The translations under genes and the position numbers were made by a program. From Triticum aestivum (Eukaryota; Streptophyta; Magnoliopsida; Poales; Poaceae), in assembly GCF_018294505.1 (NCBI RefSeq), contig NC_057796.1, forward strand, positions 273,601,906 through 273,665,905: DNA of 64,000 bases, given 5' to 3'. The notes beneath the pieces are model-generated. The model did no database searches, had not been told where the DNA came from, and was given only the letters and a program-made list of their open reading frames with translations. Below are positions 22,671 to 35,286 of the stretch, piece by piece (within the stretch, counting starts at the first letter, position 1; the number at the start of each line of letters is the position of its first letter).

Positions 22671-23260
22671 TTTTCGGCCTTCTCATGGCCTCAAGTAAAC
22701 TGCGCCACTACTTCCAAGCCCATGAGATCACGGTTGTCACTCGTGTTGCGTTGCAAAGGATACTTCGAAACCCCGAGGCTATCGGCAGAATAGTGGAGTG
22801 GGCATTGGAGTTATCCAGCTTTGGCATGAAGTTTGAAAGCACATCAACGATTCAGAGCAGGGCATTGGTAGATTTTATTGCAGAATGGACGCCAACCCCT
22901 GACGAAGAAGTACTGGAAATAGTTATCCCTGGCAAGGAAGCACACCAAGAATGGATCATGTATTTTGATGGTGCCTTCTCCCTACAAGGTGCAGGGGTTG
23001 GCGTGCTTCTCGTTGCTCCCACTAGATAGCACCTGAGGCATGTCTTCTAGATGCATTTTCCCCGGGAGAAGGCGACCAACAATACAACAGAGTATGAAGG
23101 GCTTCTTGTCGGGCTCAGGATCACCACAGAATCGAGGATCAAGAAGCTGGTCATTCGAGGAGATTCACAACTTGTGGTGAGACAAGTCAATAAGGATTAC
23201 CAAAGTCCATTGATGGAGGCATAAGTCGAGGAAGGGAGAAGACTGGAGGAGCACGGATTG
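22592..23260 (+). pseudogene. Element B RNase H region
   Basis: The frame 22592-23029 has CPVYFVSSLLQGDRSKYSS and LRHYFQAHEITVVT (connection domain), then WIMYFDGAFSLQGAGVGVLL, the first strand of a second RNase H domain with its catalytic Asp. After a TAG at about 23027 it continues with NTTEYEGLLVGLR-like sequence (23080-23120) containing the Glu helix, and GDSQLVVRQVNKDY with the next Asp. RNase H degrades the RNA template during reverse transcription. Stops make it inactive. Confidence 0.75.
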
Positions 23261-23600
23261 CAAACAAAGCTCGTACCCATGCGGAAAACAGCATTGCTGA
23301 TCATCCGTCAAAGTGCACTGCACAAAAGCTTCCTGTTGAACCAGGAACTTTTGTTCTCCATCTTACTCATCCCTCCGTGTCCCCAACAACAATGGCCAGA
23401 AAGAGGAGGAAATTGGACTCCGGTAAGCCTCTCCCGGCAGAGCCCCTCGGGGCACCTGGCAGGGACCCTGTCGGAAACAACTCCCGTTTGGTTGTCGGGC
23501 TGCACCCTCCTGCCGGGCCACTGGTCCCCGCGGTCTAGGGATGCGCTCCCACGAATGAGGAGGTGTTGCTAGTTCTTGTTTCTGAGCCCCGGGCTCCAAC

Positions 23601-24776
23601 TTGGGCAAGGCAGATAGTCCATTTCCTCCAAACTGGAGAACTTCCCGAAGAGCAAGAAGAAGCGCAAAGAGTAGCTCGGAGGCTAGTTTGCATCAGTTTG
23701 TCAATGACACACTATACAGAAGGAGGCCCAACGGTGTGAAATTGAAGTGTATTTGCCAGGAAGAAGGAAAGGAACTGATGGCGGAGATACACAAAGGCAT
23801 GTGCGACTCCCACATTGGATCAAGGGCACTAGTTGGGAAAGCATTCCGGCAAGGATTCTATTGGCACACAACCCTCCAAGATGCGGTCGAGCTAGTCACC
23901 AAGTGTGATGCCTGCCAGTTCCATTCCAAGAACATCCATCTGCCTGGTCAAGCTCTTCAGACAATCCCTTTGTCACGACCGTTTTCGGTCTGGGGGCTCG
24001 ATATCCTCGGCCCTCCCCCGAGCTACCGGGGGCTTTGAATTCTTGTTCGTTACAATCGACAAGTTTACAAAGTGGCCGGAAGTAGAAGCCGTGAGAAAGG
24101 TGACTGCTCAGTCAGCTATCAAGTTCTTGAAAGGATTGGTGTGCCGCTTCAGGGTCCCTGCCAGGATCATCACCGACAACGGCACCCAGTTCACGAGCCG
24201 CGCCTTCATGCAATATGTTCATGCCCTTGGAAGCAAGATCTCATTTGCCTCTGTTGCACATCCCATAAGCAATGGAAAAGCTGAGAGGGTGAACACTGAA
24301 GTGTTGCGAGGACTCAAGAGAAGAACATTTGATAAGCTGCAGAAGAGCGGCAGGCTACCGGGCAGACTCCCTTCTCCCTAGTCTAAGGGGCAGAAGAAGT
24401 TATCCCCATGGAACTCATTTACGGGTCACCTCGAGTGCTTGCCTATGATGAAGTAGCGCAGGAACATCACCGGCGTGACGACGCTGTGCTTCTCAAGGAG
24501 AACTGTCTCTGTGCTGCTACGCGTGCTGCATGCTACCAGCAGGCCCTGCGTTGCTATCACAGCCGCAGGGTTCATGCCCGGTGTTTTGAGGAAGGCAACC
24601 TTGTCCTTAGGCGCGTTCAGTCTGCCAAGGGTACAAACAAGTTGACGCCAAAGTGGGAAGGCCCTTACCGGGTAGTACGAGTCACCAGACCTAGCGCAAT
24701 CCGTCTGGAGACCGGAGATGGCATTCAATTGCAAAACTCATGGAATATTGAGCATCCCCGCAAGTTCTACCCATAA
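23601..24776 (+). pseudogene. Element B integrase
   Basis: The zinc-binding HHCC module reads HKGMCDSHIGSRALVGKAF ... CDACQFHSK at 23790-23930. The catalytic core follows with WGLDILGP (first Asp, about 24000), a frameshift at about 24030, then FVTIDKFTKWPEVEAV, IITDNGTQF (second Asp) and HPISNGKAERVN (Glu), completing the D,D,E triad that catalyses strand transfer. A further break near 24380 leads to 24408-24776: MELIYGSPRVLAYDEV, EEGNLVLRRVQSAKGTNKL, KWEGPYRVVRV and the C-terminal WNIEHPRKFYP with a TAA stop. No chromodomain is visible. The segment 23260-23600 between RNase H and integrase is degenerate linker. Confidence 0.85.
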
Positions 24777-25078
24777 GGCGTGGCTGTTGGGCCCTGCCCG
24801 GCAGCCACCCTTTTGTATAGGCCTAGCCTCAGTTGCATGTAACTGTCGGATTTCAGGTTCTGCAGACCCTTGAGAGGTTCGAACTCTGGGGTGCGTGCGA
24901 AGAACTCGTCCTCCCCAGTCTGCCTACTCGCCAATCTCACAGCCTAGCTCGATGAACTGTAAGGAAAAGGGACACAACAGTTTACCCACGTTCAGGCCAC
25001 CTTGCGGTGTAAAACCCTACTCCTGCTTTGTGGTGGATTGGCCTCGAGGGGCTGAGGATGAACTAGTACAGTGGCGAA

Positions 25079-28000
25079 TGATAACCCACAAGTATAGGGG
25101 ATCAATTGTAGACTCTTTCGATAAGTAAGAGTGTCGAACCCAATGAGGAGCTAAAGGTAGAACAAATATTCCCTCAAGTTCTATCAACCACCGATACAAC
25201 TCTACGCACGCTTAACGTTTGCTTTACCTAGAACAAGTATGAAACTAGAAGTACTTTGTAGGTGTTTTTGGATAGGTTTGCAAGAATATAAAGAGCACGT
25301 AAATAAGAACTAGGGGTTTTTTTAGGTAAAGAAGCAATAAAGTTAGTATAGCGAGTGTGGAAAAGTAGTGGTAGGAGTTGCGAAATTGTCCATAAGCAAT
25401 TGATTACTTTACTAGACCGATAGCAAGTTTTATGTGGGAGAGGCCACTGCTAGCATGTCATCCCTGACTTGGAATTCTATGCACTTATGATTGGAACTAT
25501 TAGCAAGCATCCGCAACTACTAACGTTCATTAAGGTAAAACCCAACCATAGCATTAAGATATATTGGTCCCCCTTCAATCCCGTATGCATCAATTTCTAT
25601 GCTAGGTTGAAGCTTCTGTCACTCTTGCCCTCCAATACATAGTCCTATCAACATACAACTATCCCTATGGTGTGATCCACGCGTGCGGTCATATGATGGG
25701 CACCAAAGGACAGCAACATAACCACAAGCAAATTAAACCAATCATAGCAATTCACCAATTACCGATAGGACAACGAAAATCTACTCAGACATCATAGGAT
25801 GGCAACACATCATTGGATAACAATAAGAACCATAATGCACCATGTTCAAGTAGAGGGTACAGTGGGTTGCGGGAGAGTGGGCCGCTGTAGATAGATGGGG
25901 GAAGGTGATGAAGATGTTAGTGAAGATTACAGAGGTGTTGTGTAACACCCCGCATGTAACTTGCCATATTTGTAACTCCGACTCTTGCCATTTTCGGCTA
26001 TGTGATATGTTTCTCCGTCCGTTGTCGGGTTTTGTCTTTTGTTTTGTATTTTGTCATGTCATGCATTTTCATATCATGTCATCATGTGCATTGCATTCGC
26101 ATACGTGTTCGTCTCATGCATCCGAGCATTTTCCCCGTTGTCCGTTTTCCAATCCGGCGCTCATATCTCCTCCGGTGCACCCCTCTTGTTTTCTTTCGTG
26201 TGCGTGTGTCAAACTTTCTCGGAATGGACCGAGGCTTGTCAAGTGGTCTTAATATACCACCCGGAGACTACCGGTCAAGTTTCGTTCCATTCGGAGGTCG
26301 TTTGGTACTCCAACGGTTAACCGGGCATCCGCAAAGTCCATTTGAGTGTCCAGCAAAAAACCCCTCTAAAACCAGCCCAAAACCCACCAAACTCTCTTCC
26401 ATGCTCTAGGTCGTTCGATCACGATCATGTGGGCAAAAACCGCACCTCATTTGGAGTCTCCTAGCTCCCTCTACCTATTTATATGTGGGCATCCCGAAAC
26501 ACAATTGCAGACGAAACCCTAACCCTCTCCTCGCGCCGCGCCGGACACGTCCGCCGCCGGCCGGACGCACCGACCGCAGCCAATCGGCGCGCGCCACCTC
26601 ACCCGCCTCTCTCTCCTCCGCCGCCACCGGCCCGCGCGGCCCGTAACCGGCCCGCGGGGCCCGCCCGCCGCCGCCGCTGGCCGAGCGCCTCGCCCCGCGC
26701 GCCTTCCCCGCCGCCGGCCAGTGCGCCGCCGCCGCCGGTCTCCATCGCCGCCGCCGCGCCTCCGGCGACCGCTGCCCCCGCCGGCGACCACCTCCTCCGC
26801 TGCGCCTCCTCGCCCTCCGGTCGCCTCCTCCCCCGCCTAGCGCCGCCCGCCGCCGGTGCCGGGTCCCGCCGTCGGTCGAGCTCGAGCCCAGCTCGGGAGC
26901 CCGATCCGATCTGGTACAGTACCGCGCCCGTTGACTTTTCTCGTCCCCGTTAATTCTTCCAAGTCCCAGATTTCTATCCGCATGTGCTCCTGTTCGAGAT
27001 GCGATAACTTCTTGTATGTAGCCCCGATTCGCGCGTGTAATATGTCAAATTGTTCGTCTCGTGATGCTCTTTATTTTATTCAATTGCACCATGTTCATTA
27101 GTGGTCATCTTGATGCCCAAATCTTCGTTGGAAGAGGGCTAGTTGCTGTTAATCTCTGGTTCTTATCAGAACTTGGAGATTTGTCATTTTTGTATCATTT
27201 AATCTATGCATCTTTTGAGCATGAGCTCTACATGTGTTTTGAAGTATGCCATGCCATCTTTCCAGTGGTATAGTCCATGTATTTTTGTGATCTCTGTGGT
27301 GACTAGCACAAGCATGCAAAATAGGCCCCGTAATAATTCTGATTTCCGGGACTTGGTGGTTTCTCCAAGTCCTAGTCTGCTGTAATTTTGTTGCCATGTA
27401 AACTTGATGCTACAGAGGGATCCATGCACATTTTGGAGATGTTCAGTAAGTGTGTTTTGTAGCTATAGTTGTAATTGATCCATTCCTGCAATTGTTTGCA
27501 ATTTTAGAGTAGCATAGCATGTCTCAATCTTGCTCTACTTTTGCTATAAAATATTTCTGGCAGATTCTTAACATGACATGCATTTTTGCCAAGCTTATTG
27601 TAGTTGATCCATGCATGATATGCTATTGTTCTTGCCATGGGTAGCGTCATAGACATGCCATCTTGCTGTAGGTATGCTTGGTTTGTCATGCATTGCTCTG
27701 TAGTGAGTGCACCAAGCTCACAAAGAGGCCTACATATTAACATTTCTGCCATGCTCTGTTTTCTGCCAAGTCTGAAACCTGATAACGAAACTTGCCATGT
27801 TTACATGCTTGCCATCATATCTTCTGATCCTTTTTGGCTTATGGTCATTAAGGGACTTTTGTCATGTGCATTTAGTAGAACACTACCATGCCTTGTTTTG
27901 CTATGTTAAGCTCCTGTAGCATGTTGATTTCGTGCTCTGAACATTGCTACCTGATGCTGATTTCTGCCATGTCCAGTTTTTCACCAAGTCTGTGAACCTG

Positions 28001-30827
28001 TAATCTTTTGCACTTTTGCCATGCTTGTTTGAGCGTGATATGTTGTGATCTAGCCGTAGCTCAGTGTTCATATTTTGTCAAGCATCTCCTGTAGATTACT
28101 GTCATATGCTTTGTTGCTATGTTGGGGTGCTGTAGCATTGCTACTTGTTGTATTTTAAGTGCTATCTTGCTGTTAATCGCAGATTAGTGTCATTCTTGTT
28201 TTGCTTGCCATTTGCAAACCGTGCATCCGATTCCGGTGATCTTTATATCGATTTCGACCGAAATCATCTCATCTTTCCAGTGGCATGCTTGGTTTGCCAA
28301 GTTACTGCCATGTTCATCATTTTCCTTCCGGAGCACGCATATGCATCGCATACCATATCTTGCATATCATACATGTTTTGCATCATGTTGCTTGCGCATT
28401 TCTCGTTGTTGATTGTCGTTCCGTTTGTTTGTGTTCTTGTCTTGGGTAGAGACGGGAGACGAGTTCGTGAACGAGGAACCTGTCGAGTACGCTTACGAGG
28501 ATCAAGCTTTCGACAACTCTGAGAATCTTGCAGGCAAGATGACCACCCCTCGAAATCACTTCTATCTTTGCTATGCTAGTTGTTCGCTCTATTGCCATGC
28601 TCGCTACCTATCACTTGCTATATCATGTCTCCTATTTTAGCCATGTCAGCCTCTAACCATCCTTTCCTAGCAAACCGTTGTTTGGCTATGTTACCGCTTT
28701 TGCTCAGCCCCTCTTATAGCGTTGCTAGTGCAGGTGAAGTTGAAGTTTGTTCCATGTCGGAACATGGATATGTTGGGATATCACAATATCTCTTATATAA
28801 CTAATGCATCTATATATATTTGGTAAAGGTTGGAAGGCTCGGCCTTATGCCTGGTGTTTTGTTCCACTCTTGCCGCCCTAGTTACTGTTATACCGGGATT
28901 ATGTTCCTTTAGTTTGCGTTCCTTACACGGTCGGGTGATTTATGGGACCCCCTTGACAGTTCGCCTTGAATAAAACTCCTCCAGCAAGGCCCAACCTTGG
29001 TTTTACTATTTGCTACCTAAGCCTTTTCCCCCGGGTTTTCGCGAGCCCGAGGGTCATCTTATTTTAACCCCCCCGGGCCAGTGCTCCTTCGAGTGTTGGT
29101 TCGAACTGAGCAGACTGCGGGGCCCCCTCCTGGAAACTCAAGGTCTGGTTTTACTCGTAGGATGTCTCATCCGGTGTGCCCTGAGAACGAGATATGTGCA
29201 GCTCCTATCGGGATTTGTCGGCACATTCGGGCGGCTTTGCTGGTCTTGTTTTACCATTGTCGAGATGTCTTGTAAACCGGGATTCCGAGACTGATCGGGT
29301 CTTTCCGGGAGAAGGTTTATCCTTCGTTGACCGTGAGAGCTTATGATGGGCTAAGTTGGGACACCCCTGCAGGGTAATATCTTTCGAAAGCCGTGCCCGC
29401 GGTTATGAGGCAGATGGGAATTTGTTAATGTCCGGTTGTAGATAACTTGTCACTTGACCCAATTAAAATACATCAACTGCGTGAGTAGCCGTGATGGTCT
29501 CCTCTCGGCGGAGTCCGGGAAGTGAACACGGTCTGTGTTATGTATGACGTAAGTAGGTGTTTAGGACCTCTTCTTGGTTATTGCTAGATGACGTCCGTTC
29601 CGTTGCTTCTCTTCTCGCTCTCACTTGCGCAAGTTAGCTACCATATATGCTTTTGCCGCTGCAGCTCCACCTCTTTGCGCCATCTCTTCCTATAAGCTTA
29701 AATAGTCTTGATCTCGCGGGTGTGAGATTGCTGAGTCCCCGTGACTCACAGATACTTCCAAACAGTTGGAGGTGCCGACGATGCTAGTGCAGATGATGGC
29801 GTCGATCTCAAGTGGGAGTTCGACGAGGAACGTGGTCGTTACTATGTGTCTTTTCCTGATGATCAGTAGTGGAGCCCAGTTGGGACGATCGGGGATCTAG
29901 CATTTGGGGTTGTCTTATTTTCATCTGGATTTTGACCGTAGTCGGTCTATATGATTGTATTTTGGATGATGTATGAATGATATTTATGTATTGTGTGAAG
30001 TGGCGATTGTAAGCCAACTCTTTATCCCATTCTTGTTCATTACATGGGATTGTGTGAAGATGACCCTTCTTGCGACAAAACCACCATGTGGTAATGCCTC
30101 TAAGTCGTGCCTCGACACGTGGGAGATATAGCCGCATCGTGGGCGTTACATGTTGGTGTAGATCGCGGTGATGATGATGCCCCCGGCGGCGTTCCGGCGG
30201 CACTGGGAGAGAGGGGGAGAGGGCCCCCCTCCTTCTTCTTCTTCCTTGACCTTCCCCCTAGATGGGAGAAGGTTTTACCCCCTGGTCCATGGCTTCCATG
30301 GCGGCGGAGGGGCGAGAGCCCCTCCAAGATTGGATTTGTCTCCCTGTCTCTCTCTGTTTCTCTGTTCCCAAATTCTGCCCTTTCACCATTTCTTATATTC
30401 CCGGAGATCCTTAACTCCGATTGGGCTGAAATTTGGACACAAGTTTTATCCGGATATTGGCTTTCTTGCGGCGAAAGAAGGGCACCAACCGCCTTACGGA
30501 GTGGCCACGACGGCTCGGAGCGCGCTTGACCCCCTGGGGCGCGCCCCTCACCCTCGTGGGCCCCTCGGGCATCGTCTCGCGTTGATTCTGCTTCCCAAAA
30601 TTCACATATATTCCAAAAAAATCTCCGTCAGTTTTTATCCCGTTCGGACTCCGTTTGATTTGGATTTTCTGCGAAACAAAAAACATGCAACAAACAGGAA
30701 CTGGCACTGGGCACTGGATCAATATGTTAGTCCCAAAAATAGTATAAAAAGTTGCCAAAAGTATGTAAAAGTTGTAGAATATTGGCATGGAACAATCAAA
30801 AATTATAGATACGACGGAGACGTATCA
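25079..30827 (-). repeat. Element C 3' LTR (element sense), interrupted
   Basis: LTR parts are 25079-25940 and 30156-30827, 1,534 bp when solo LTR F and one TSD are removed. It matches the other LTR throughout. Starts TGATAACCCACAAG and ends GAGACGTATCA on the plus strand. Confidence 0.9.
25941..30150 (+). mobile_element. F: 4.2-kb solo LTR, Sukkula/LARD-like
   Basis: Begins TGTAACACCCC and ends GGGCGTTACA, with a perfect TGTTG duplication (25936-25940 and 30151-30155). No gag, pol, PBS or PPT lies inside, so it is best read as a solo LTR left by recombination between the two LTRs of a complete element. A CTATTTATATG box at about 26474-26484 is followed by AAACCCTAACCCTCTCC and a (CCG)n-rich segment to 26900, then 3 kb of AT-rich leader. 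Large LTRs of this size occur in the Triticeae LARD group such as Sukkula; membership is my inference. GC-rich open frames within are judged chance. Confidence 0.75.
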
Positions 30828-33820
30828 GCATCCCCAAGCTTAATTCCTGCTCGTCCTCGAGTAGGTAAAGGATAAAAAAGATAATTTTTGATGTGGAATG
30901 CTACCTAGCATAATCTTGATCACATAATCTAATCATGGCATGAATATTAAGACACGAGTGATTCAAAGCAATAGTCTATCATTTGACATTAAGACAATAA
31001 TACTTCAAGCATACTAATAAAGCAATCATGTCTTTTCAAAATAACATGGCCAAAGAAAGTTATCCCTACAAAATCATATGGTCTGGCTATGCTCCATCTT
31101 CACCACACAAAATATTCAAATCATGCACAACCCCGATGACAAGCCAAGCAATTGTTTCATACTTTTGACGTTCTCAAACCTTTTCAACTTTCACGCAATA
31201 CAAGAGTGTGAGCCATGGACATAGCACTATAGGTGGAATAGAATATGATGGTGGAGGTTGTGTGGAGAAGACAAAAAGGAGAAAGTCTCACATCGACGCG
31301 GCTAATCAACGGGCTATGGAAATGCCCATCAATTGATGTCAATGTGAGGAGTAGGGATTGCCATGCAACGGATGCACTAGAGCTATAAGTGTATGAAAGC
31401 TCAAACTGAAACTAAGTGGGTGTGCATCCAACTTGCTTGCTCATGACAACCTAGGGCATTTGAGGAAGCCCATCGTTGGAATATACAAGCCAAGTTCTAT
31501 AATGAAAATTCCCACTAGTATATGAAAATGATAACTCAAGAGACTCTCTATATGAAGAACATGGTGCTACTCGGAAGCACAAGTGTGGTAAAAGGATAGT
31601 AACATTGTTCCTTCTCTCTTTTCTCTCATTTTTATCTTTTTTTGTAGGCTTCTTTGGCCTCTCTCTCTCTTTTTTGGGGCTTCTCTGGCCACTTTTATTT
31701 TCATAACCTCACATGGGACAATGTTCTAATAATGATAATCATCACACTTCTATTTACTTACAACTCGATATTACAACTCGATATCTAGAACAAAGATATG
31801 ACTCTATATGAATGCCTCCGGCGGTGTACCGGGATGTGCAATGATCTAGCGTAGCAATGATATCAAAAAACAGACAAGCCATGAAAATATCATGCTAGCT
31901 ATCTTACAATCATGCAAAGCAATATGACAATGAATGCTCAAGTCATGTATATGATGATGATGGAAGTTGCATGGCAATATATCTCGAAATAGCTATGGAA
32001 ATGCCATGATAGGTAGGTATGGTGGCTGTTTTGAGGAAGATATAAGGAGGCTTATGTGTGATAGAGCGTATCGTATCACGGGGTTTGAATGCACCGGCGA
32101 AGTTTGCACCAACTCTCGAGGTGAGAAAGGGCAATGCACAGTACCGAAGAGGCTAGCAATGATGGAAGGGTGAGAGTGTGTATAATCCATGGACTCAACA
32201 TTAGTCATAAAGAACTCGCATACTTATTGCAAAAATCTATTAGTCATTGAAACAAAGTACTATGCGCATGCTCCTAGGGGTATAGATTGGTAGGAAAAGA
32301 CCATCGCTCATCCCCGACCGCCACTCATAAGGAAGACAATCAATAAATACCTCATGCTCCAACTTCTTTACAGAACGGTTCACCATACGTGCATGCTACG
32401 GGAATCACAGACTTCAACACAAGTATTTCTACAATCCACAACTACCCACTAGCATGACTCTAATATCATCATCTTTATATCGCAAAACTATTGCAAGGAA
32501 TCAAACATATCATATTCAGTGATCTACAAGTTTTATGTAGAATTTTATGACTAACCATGTGAATGACCAGTTCCTATCAACTCTGTAAATAGATATAAGT
32601 GAAGTAAGAGAGTTTAATTCTTTCTACAAAAGATATGCCCACACTCTAACAAATATAAGTGAAGCAAAAGAGCATTCTACAAATGGCAGTTTTCTATGTG
32701 TAGGGAAACAGGCAATCCATACTTCAAATGATATAAGTGCGGCACATGAAGCATTCTATAAAGCCATACTCAAAAGATATAAGTGAAGAGAGCATTCTAT
32801 AAATCAACCATAGAATATATCATACCAGCATGGTGCATAAAATAAAAGTGAAAACTAAATGCAAAAGACGCTCCAAGATTTGCACATATCACATGAAGGA
32901 AACGAAACCGAAAACATACTGATACTTGTTGAAGAAAGATGGGACGCCTTCCGGGGCATCCCCAAGCTTAGACGCTTGAGTCTCCTGGAATATTTACTTG
33001 GGTGCCTTGGGCATCCCCAAGCTTGAGCTCTTGCCTCTCCTCCTTCTCCTCACATCGAGACCTCCTCGATCTTCGAACACTTCATCCACACAAAACTCAA
33101 CAGAAAGCTTGGTAAGATCCGTTAGTATAATAAAGCAAATCACTACTCTAAGTACTGTTGCAAACCATTTCATATTTTTTTTTGCATTGTAGCTACTGTA
33201 ATATAACTTTTCCATGGCTTAATCCACTGATAGAAATCGATATTTTCATCAAAACAAGGAAACTATGCATCAAAAACAGAATCTGTCTTAAACAGGACAG
33301 TCTGTAGTAATCTGAACATTCACCATACTTCTAGTACTCCAAAAATTCTAGAAAAATTAGGACAAATAAAAAATTTGTATACAAAGATAGTGCAAAAAGT
33401 TTCAGAACCGTTTGAGATTCCAGTAAAAAAATTAAAATCACGCACTACAGCCAAAGTTTCTGTTTTGCACTGCACAAACCAACAAGCAATGTAAACATCC
33501 TAAAGGCAAATCTTGGCACATTATTTTTATAATACAATGGAATTGTACAAGGGTATCATTATTTTTGTTGAAAATTTTCTGTAGTCAAGATTCACAAAGT
33601 TTCTGTGGGCATGAACAAAGTTCAAGGAACTCCCCCACTTCAACAATGCTTGTCTCTCTCACTTTCACTTTCCTTTTTGAAAAGTTTTGGGTTCCCCTCT
33701 TTATTTTTTTGTTTTTGAACTCTATAAAAGCACTCAACAGAAATAAATGACTTTCTAAAACTTCCGGGTTGTCTCCCGGGCAGCGCTTTCTTTAAATCCA
33801 TTAAGCTAGGCATAAGGTGC
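30828..33820 (-). other. Internal non-coding region of element C
   Basis: About 3 kb between the ORF and the 3' LTR of C (element sense). Many stops in all frames. It contains repeated ATATAAGTGAAG/GCATTCTA(TA/CA)AA words around 32590-32790. No RT, integrase or protease motif was found. Confidence 0.6.
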
Positions 33821-35016
33821 TCAAGTAATGAATCCACCAGGATCCCAAGGTATATCAAAGCCAATTTTAATTAACAATGATTTGTAATTTAGTAGTGAGC
33901 ACCAAGTAACATATATCAAGCAATGATGAAGTCTAACTCTCTTCCTATGCATCATCATGTCATAAAAGAACAATTCATGCACACAAAGTAAAGGCCAATA
34001 CATAGCATAAACAGTTTCTTGCAATTTTATCATATTGGAAACATGGAGAGGCGGAGATGTAGTTCCTCTCTCATAATAATTGCAAGTAGGAGCAGCAAGC
34101 ACATGCATAATATATCTATCAAAATCATCATGTGTAGTAGTAAAACGCAACCCATCAATATAATCCTTAATAAGGGCAAACTTCTCTGATATAGTGTAGT
34201 CGGGAGAATTCAAAAAGATAATAGGACTATCATGCGTGGGTGCAATAGCAACAATTTCATGTTTAACATAAGGAACTATAGCAAGTTCATCTCCATAAGC
34301 ATAATTCATATTGGCATCTTGGCCACAAGCATAGCAAGCATCATCAAAAAGGGATATTTCAAAAGAATCAACGGGATCATAACAATCATCATAGCATTCA
34401 TCCTTCGGTAAATTCAAAGGGAAATTAAACAATGTATGGGATAAAGAGTTACTCTCATTAGATGGTGGGAACGGGTGATCAATCCGCTCTTCCTCCTTTT
34501 GTTCTTCGCTCTCCTCCTCATCTTTTTCATCCAATGAGCTCACAATGTCATTAAATTCTTCTTCCATGGACTCCTGCAAAATATTAGTCTCTTTTGGACA
34601 GGAGAGACTCTCTCAATAAAATCATCAATATCGGAATTGAATTCATAATTCTCATAGCAATATTTAAGTATAGCAAAATTTTCAGGTCTGTAAACAGCAT
34701 CATCAAGATTTTCACACTCTTTAAACAAAGATCCAATTTCATAAGCACCCATAAAAGCAACGAATTCTTCTATTTGCTCCCTATCATAGTAATCATATAT
34801 ACCATTAGCATAAGAAGCCAAGGTTTTACCATCATTAAATTTGCATGAAAAGGGAAGGTGTGGAGCCTTCATCCTAGAGCAACAAGTATAATCATGTCTC
34901 AAGCATAGTTCCCGAGCATACCAATGCAACATATGAATTTGATCCCATAATAGTTTCCCTTTTTGAGTCAAGCGATAATCCCTAAAGTATTCACGTTGAT
35001 CCAACGTGTCTCCCAT
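33821..35016 (-). pseudogene. Element C Gag-like ORF of unknown domain
   Basis: The first frame (35016-34540) begins MGDTLDQREYFRDYRL and contains LLWDQIHMLHWYARELCLRH, then MKAPHLPFSCKFNDGKTLAS and YDYYDREQIEEFVAFMGAY. The second frame (34579-33821) begins in the overlap with ESMEEEFNDIVSSLDEKDEE and is strongly acidic, later NYYERGTTSPPLHVSNMIKL. A frameshift near 34560 separates them. The ORF sits about 270 bp inside the 5' LTR, the place of gag. I see no zinc knuckle or catalytic motif. It resembles proteins annotated as hypothetical throughout Triticeae genomes, but I cannot name a domain. Role as a structural protein is inferred from position only. Confidence 0.65.
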
Positions 35017-35286
35017 TACATAATTGAATGGGTTTTCTCAGGATTATTAAAGTAGTGCATAATATTTTTCACATAACCAGCATCGAGGGTTTTAGGAGGT
35101 TCCCCATCTCCATGAGTAGCAAGTACACCTAATTTTTTTGATATTTCATGTTCCATATCCATAACTAAAGATAGAGAACAACTTAGAATAGAAAATAAAA
35201 ACTACATAGTGATAAAGCAAACAAGCACACACGAGAATATTCACGCCACGCTATAACTCCCCGGCAACGACGCCAGAAAAAGGTCT

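Noticed and set aside
24895..25128. 77-codon open frame
   Set aside because: Spans the junction between D and the LTR of element C; no motif.
26483..26953. 156-codon Pro/Ala/Arg-rich open frame
   Set aside because: In solo LTR F's CCG-rich segment; no domain, and antisense frames are equally open.
30168..30875. 235-codon open frame and its twin at 36242-36742
   Set aside because: Both copies are in the LTRs of element C and the frame crosses the LTR end; the similarity between them is explained by LTR identity.
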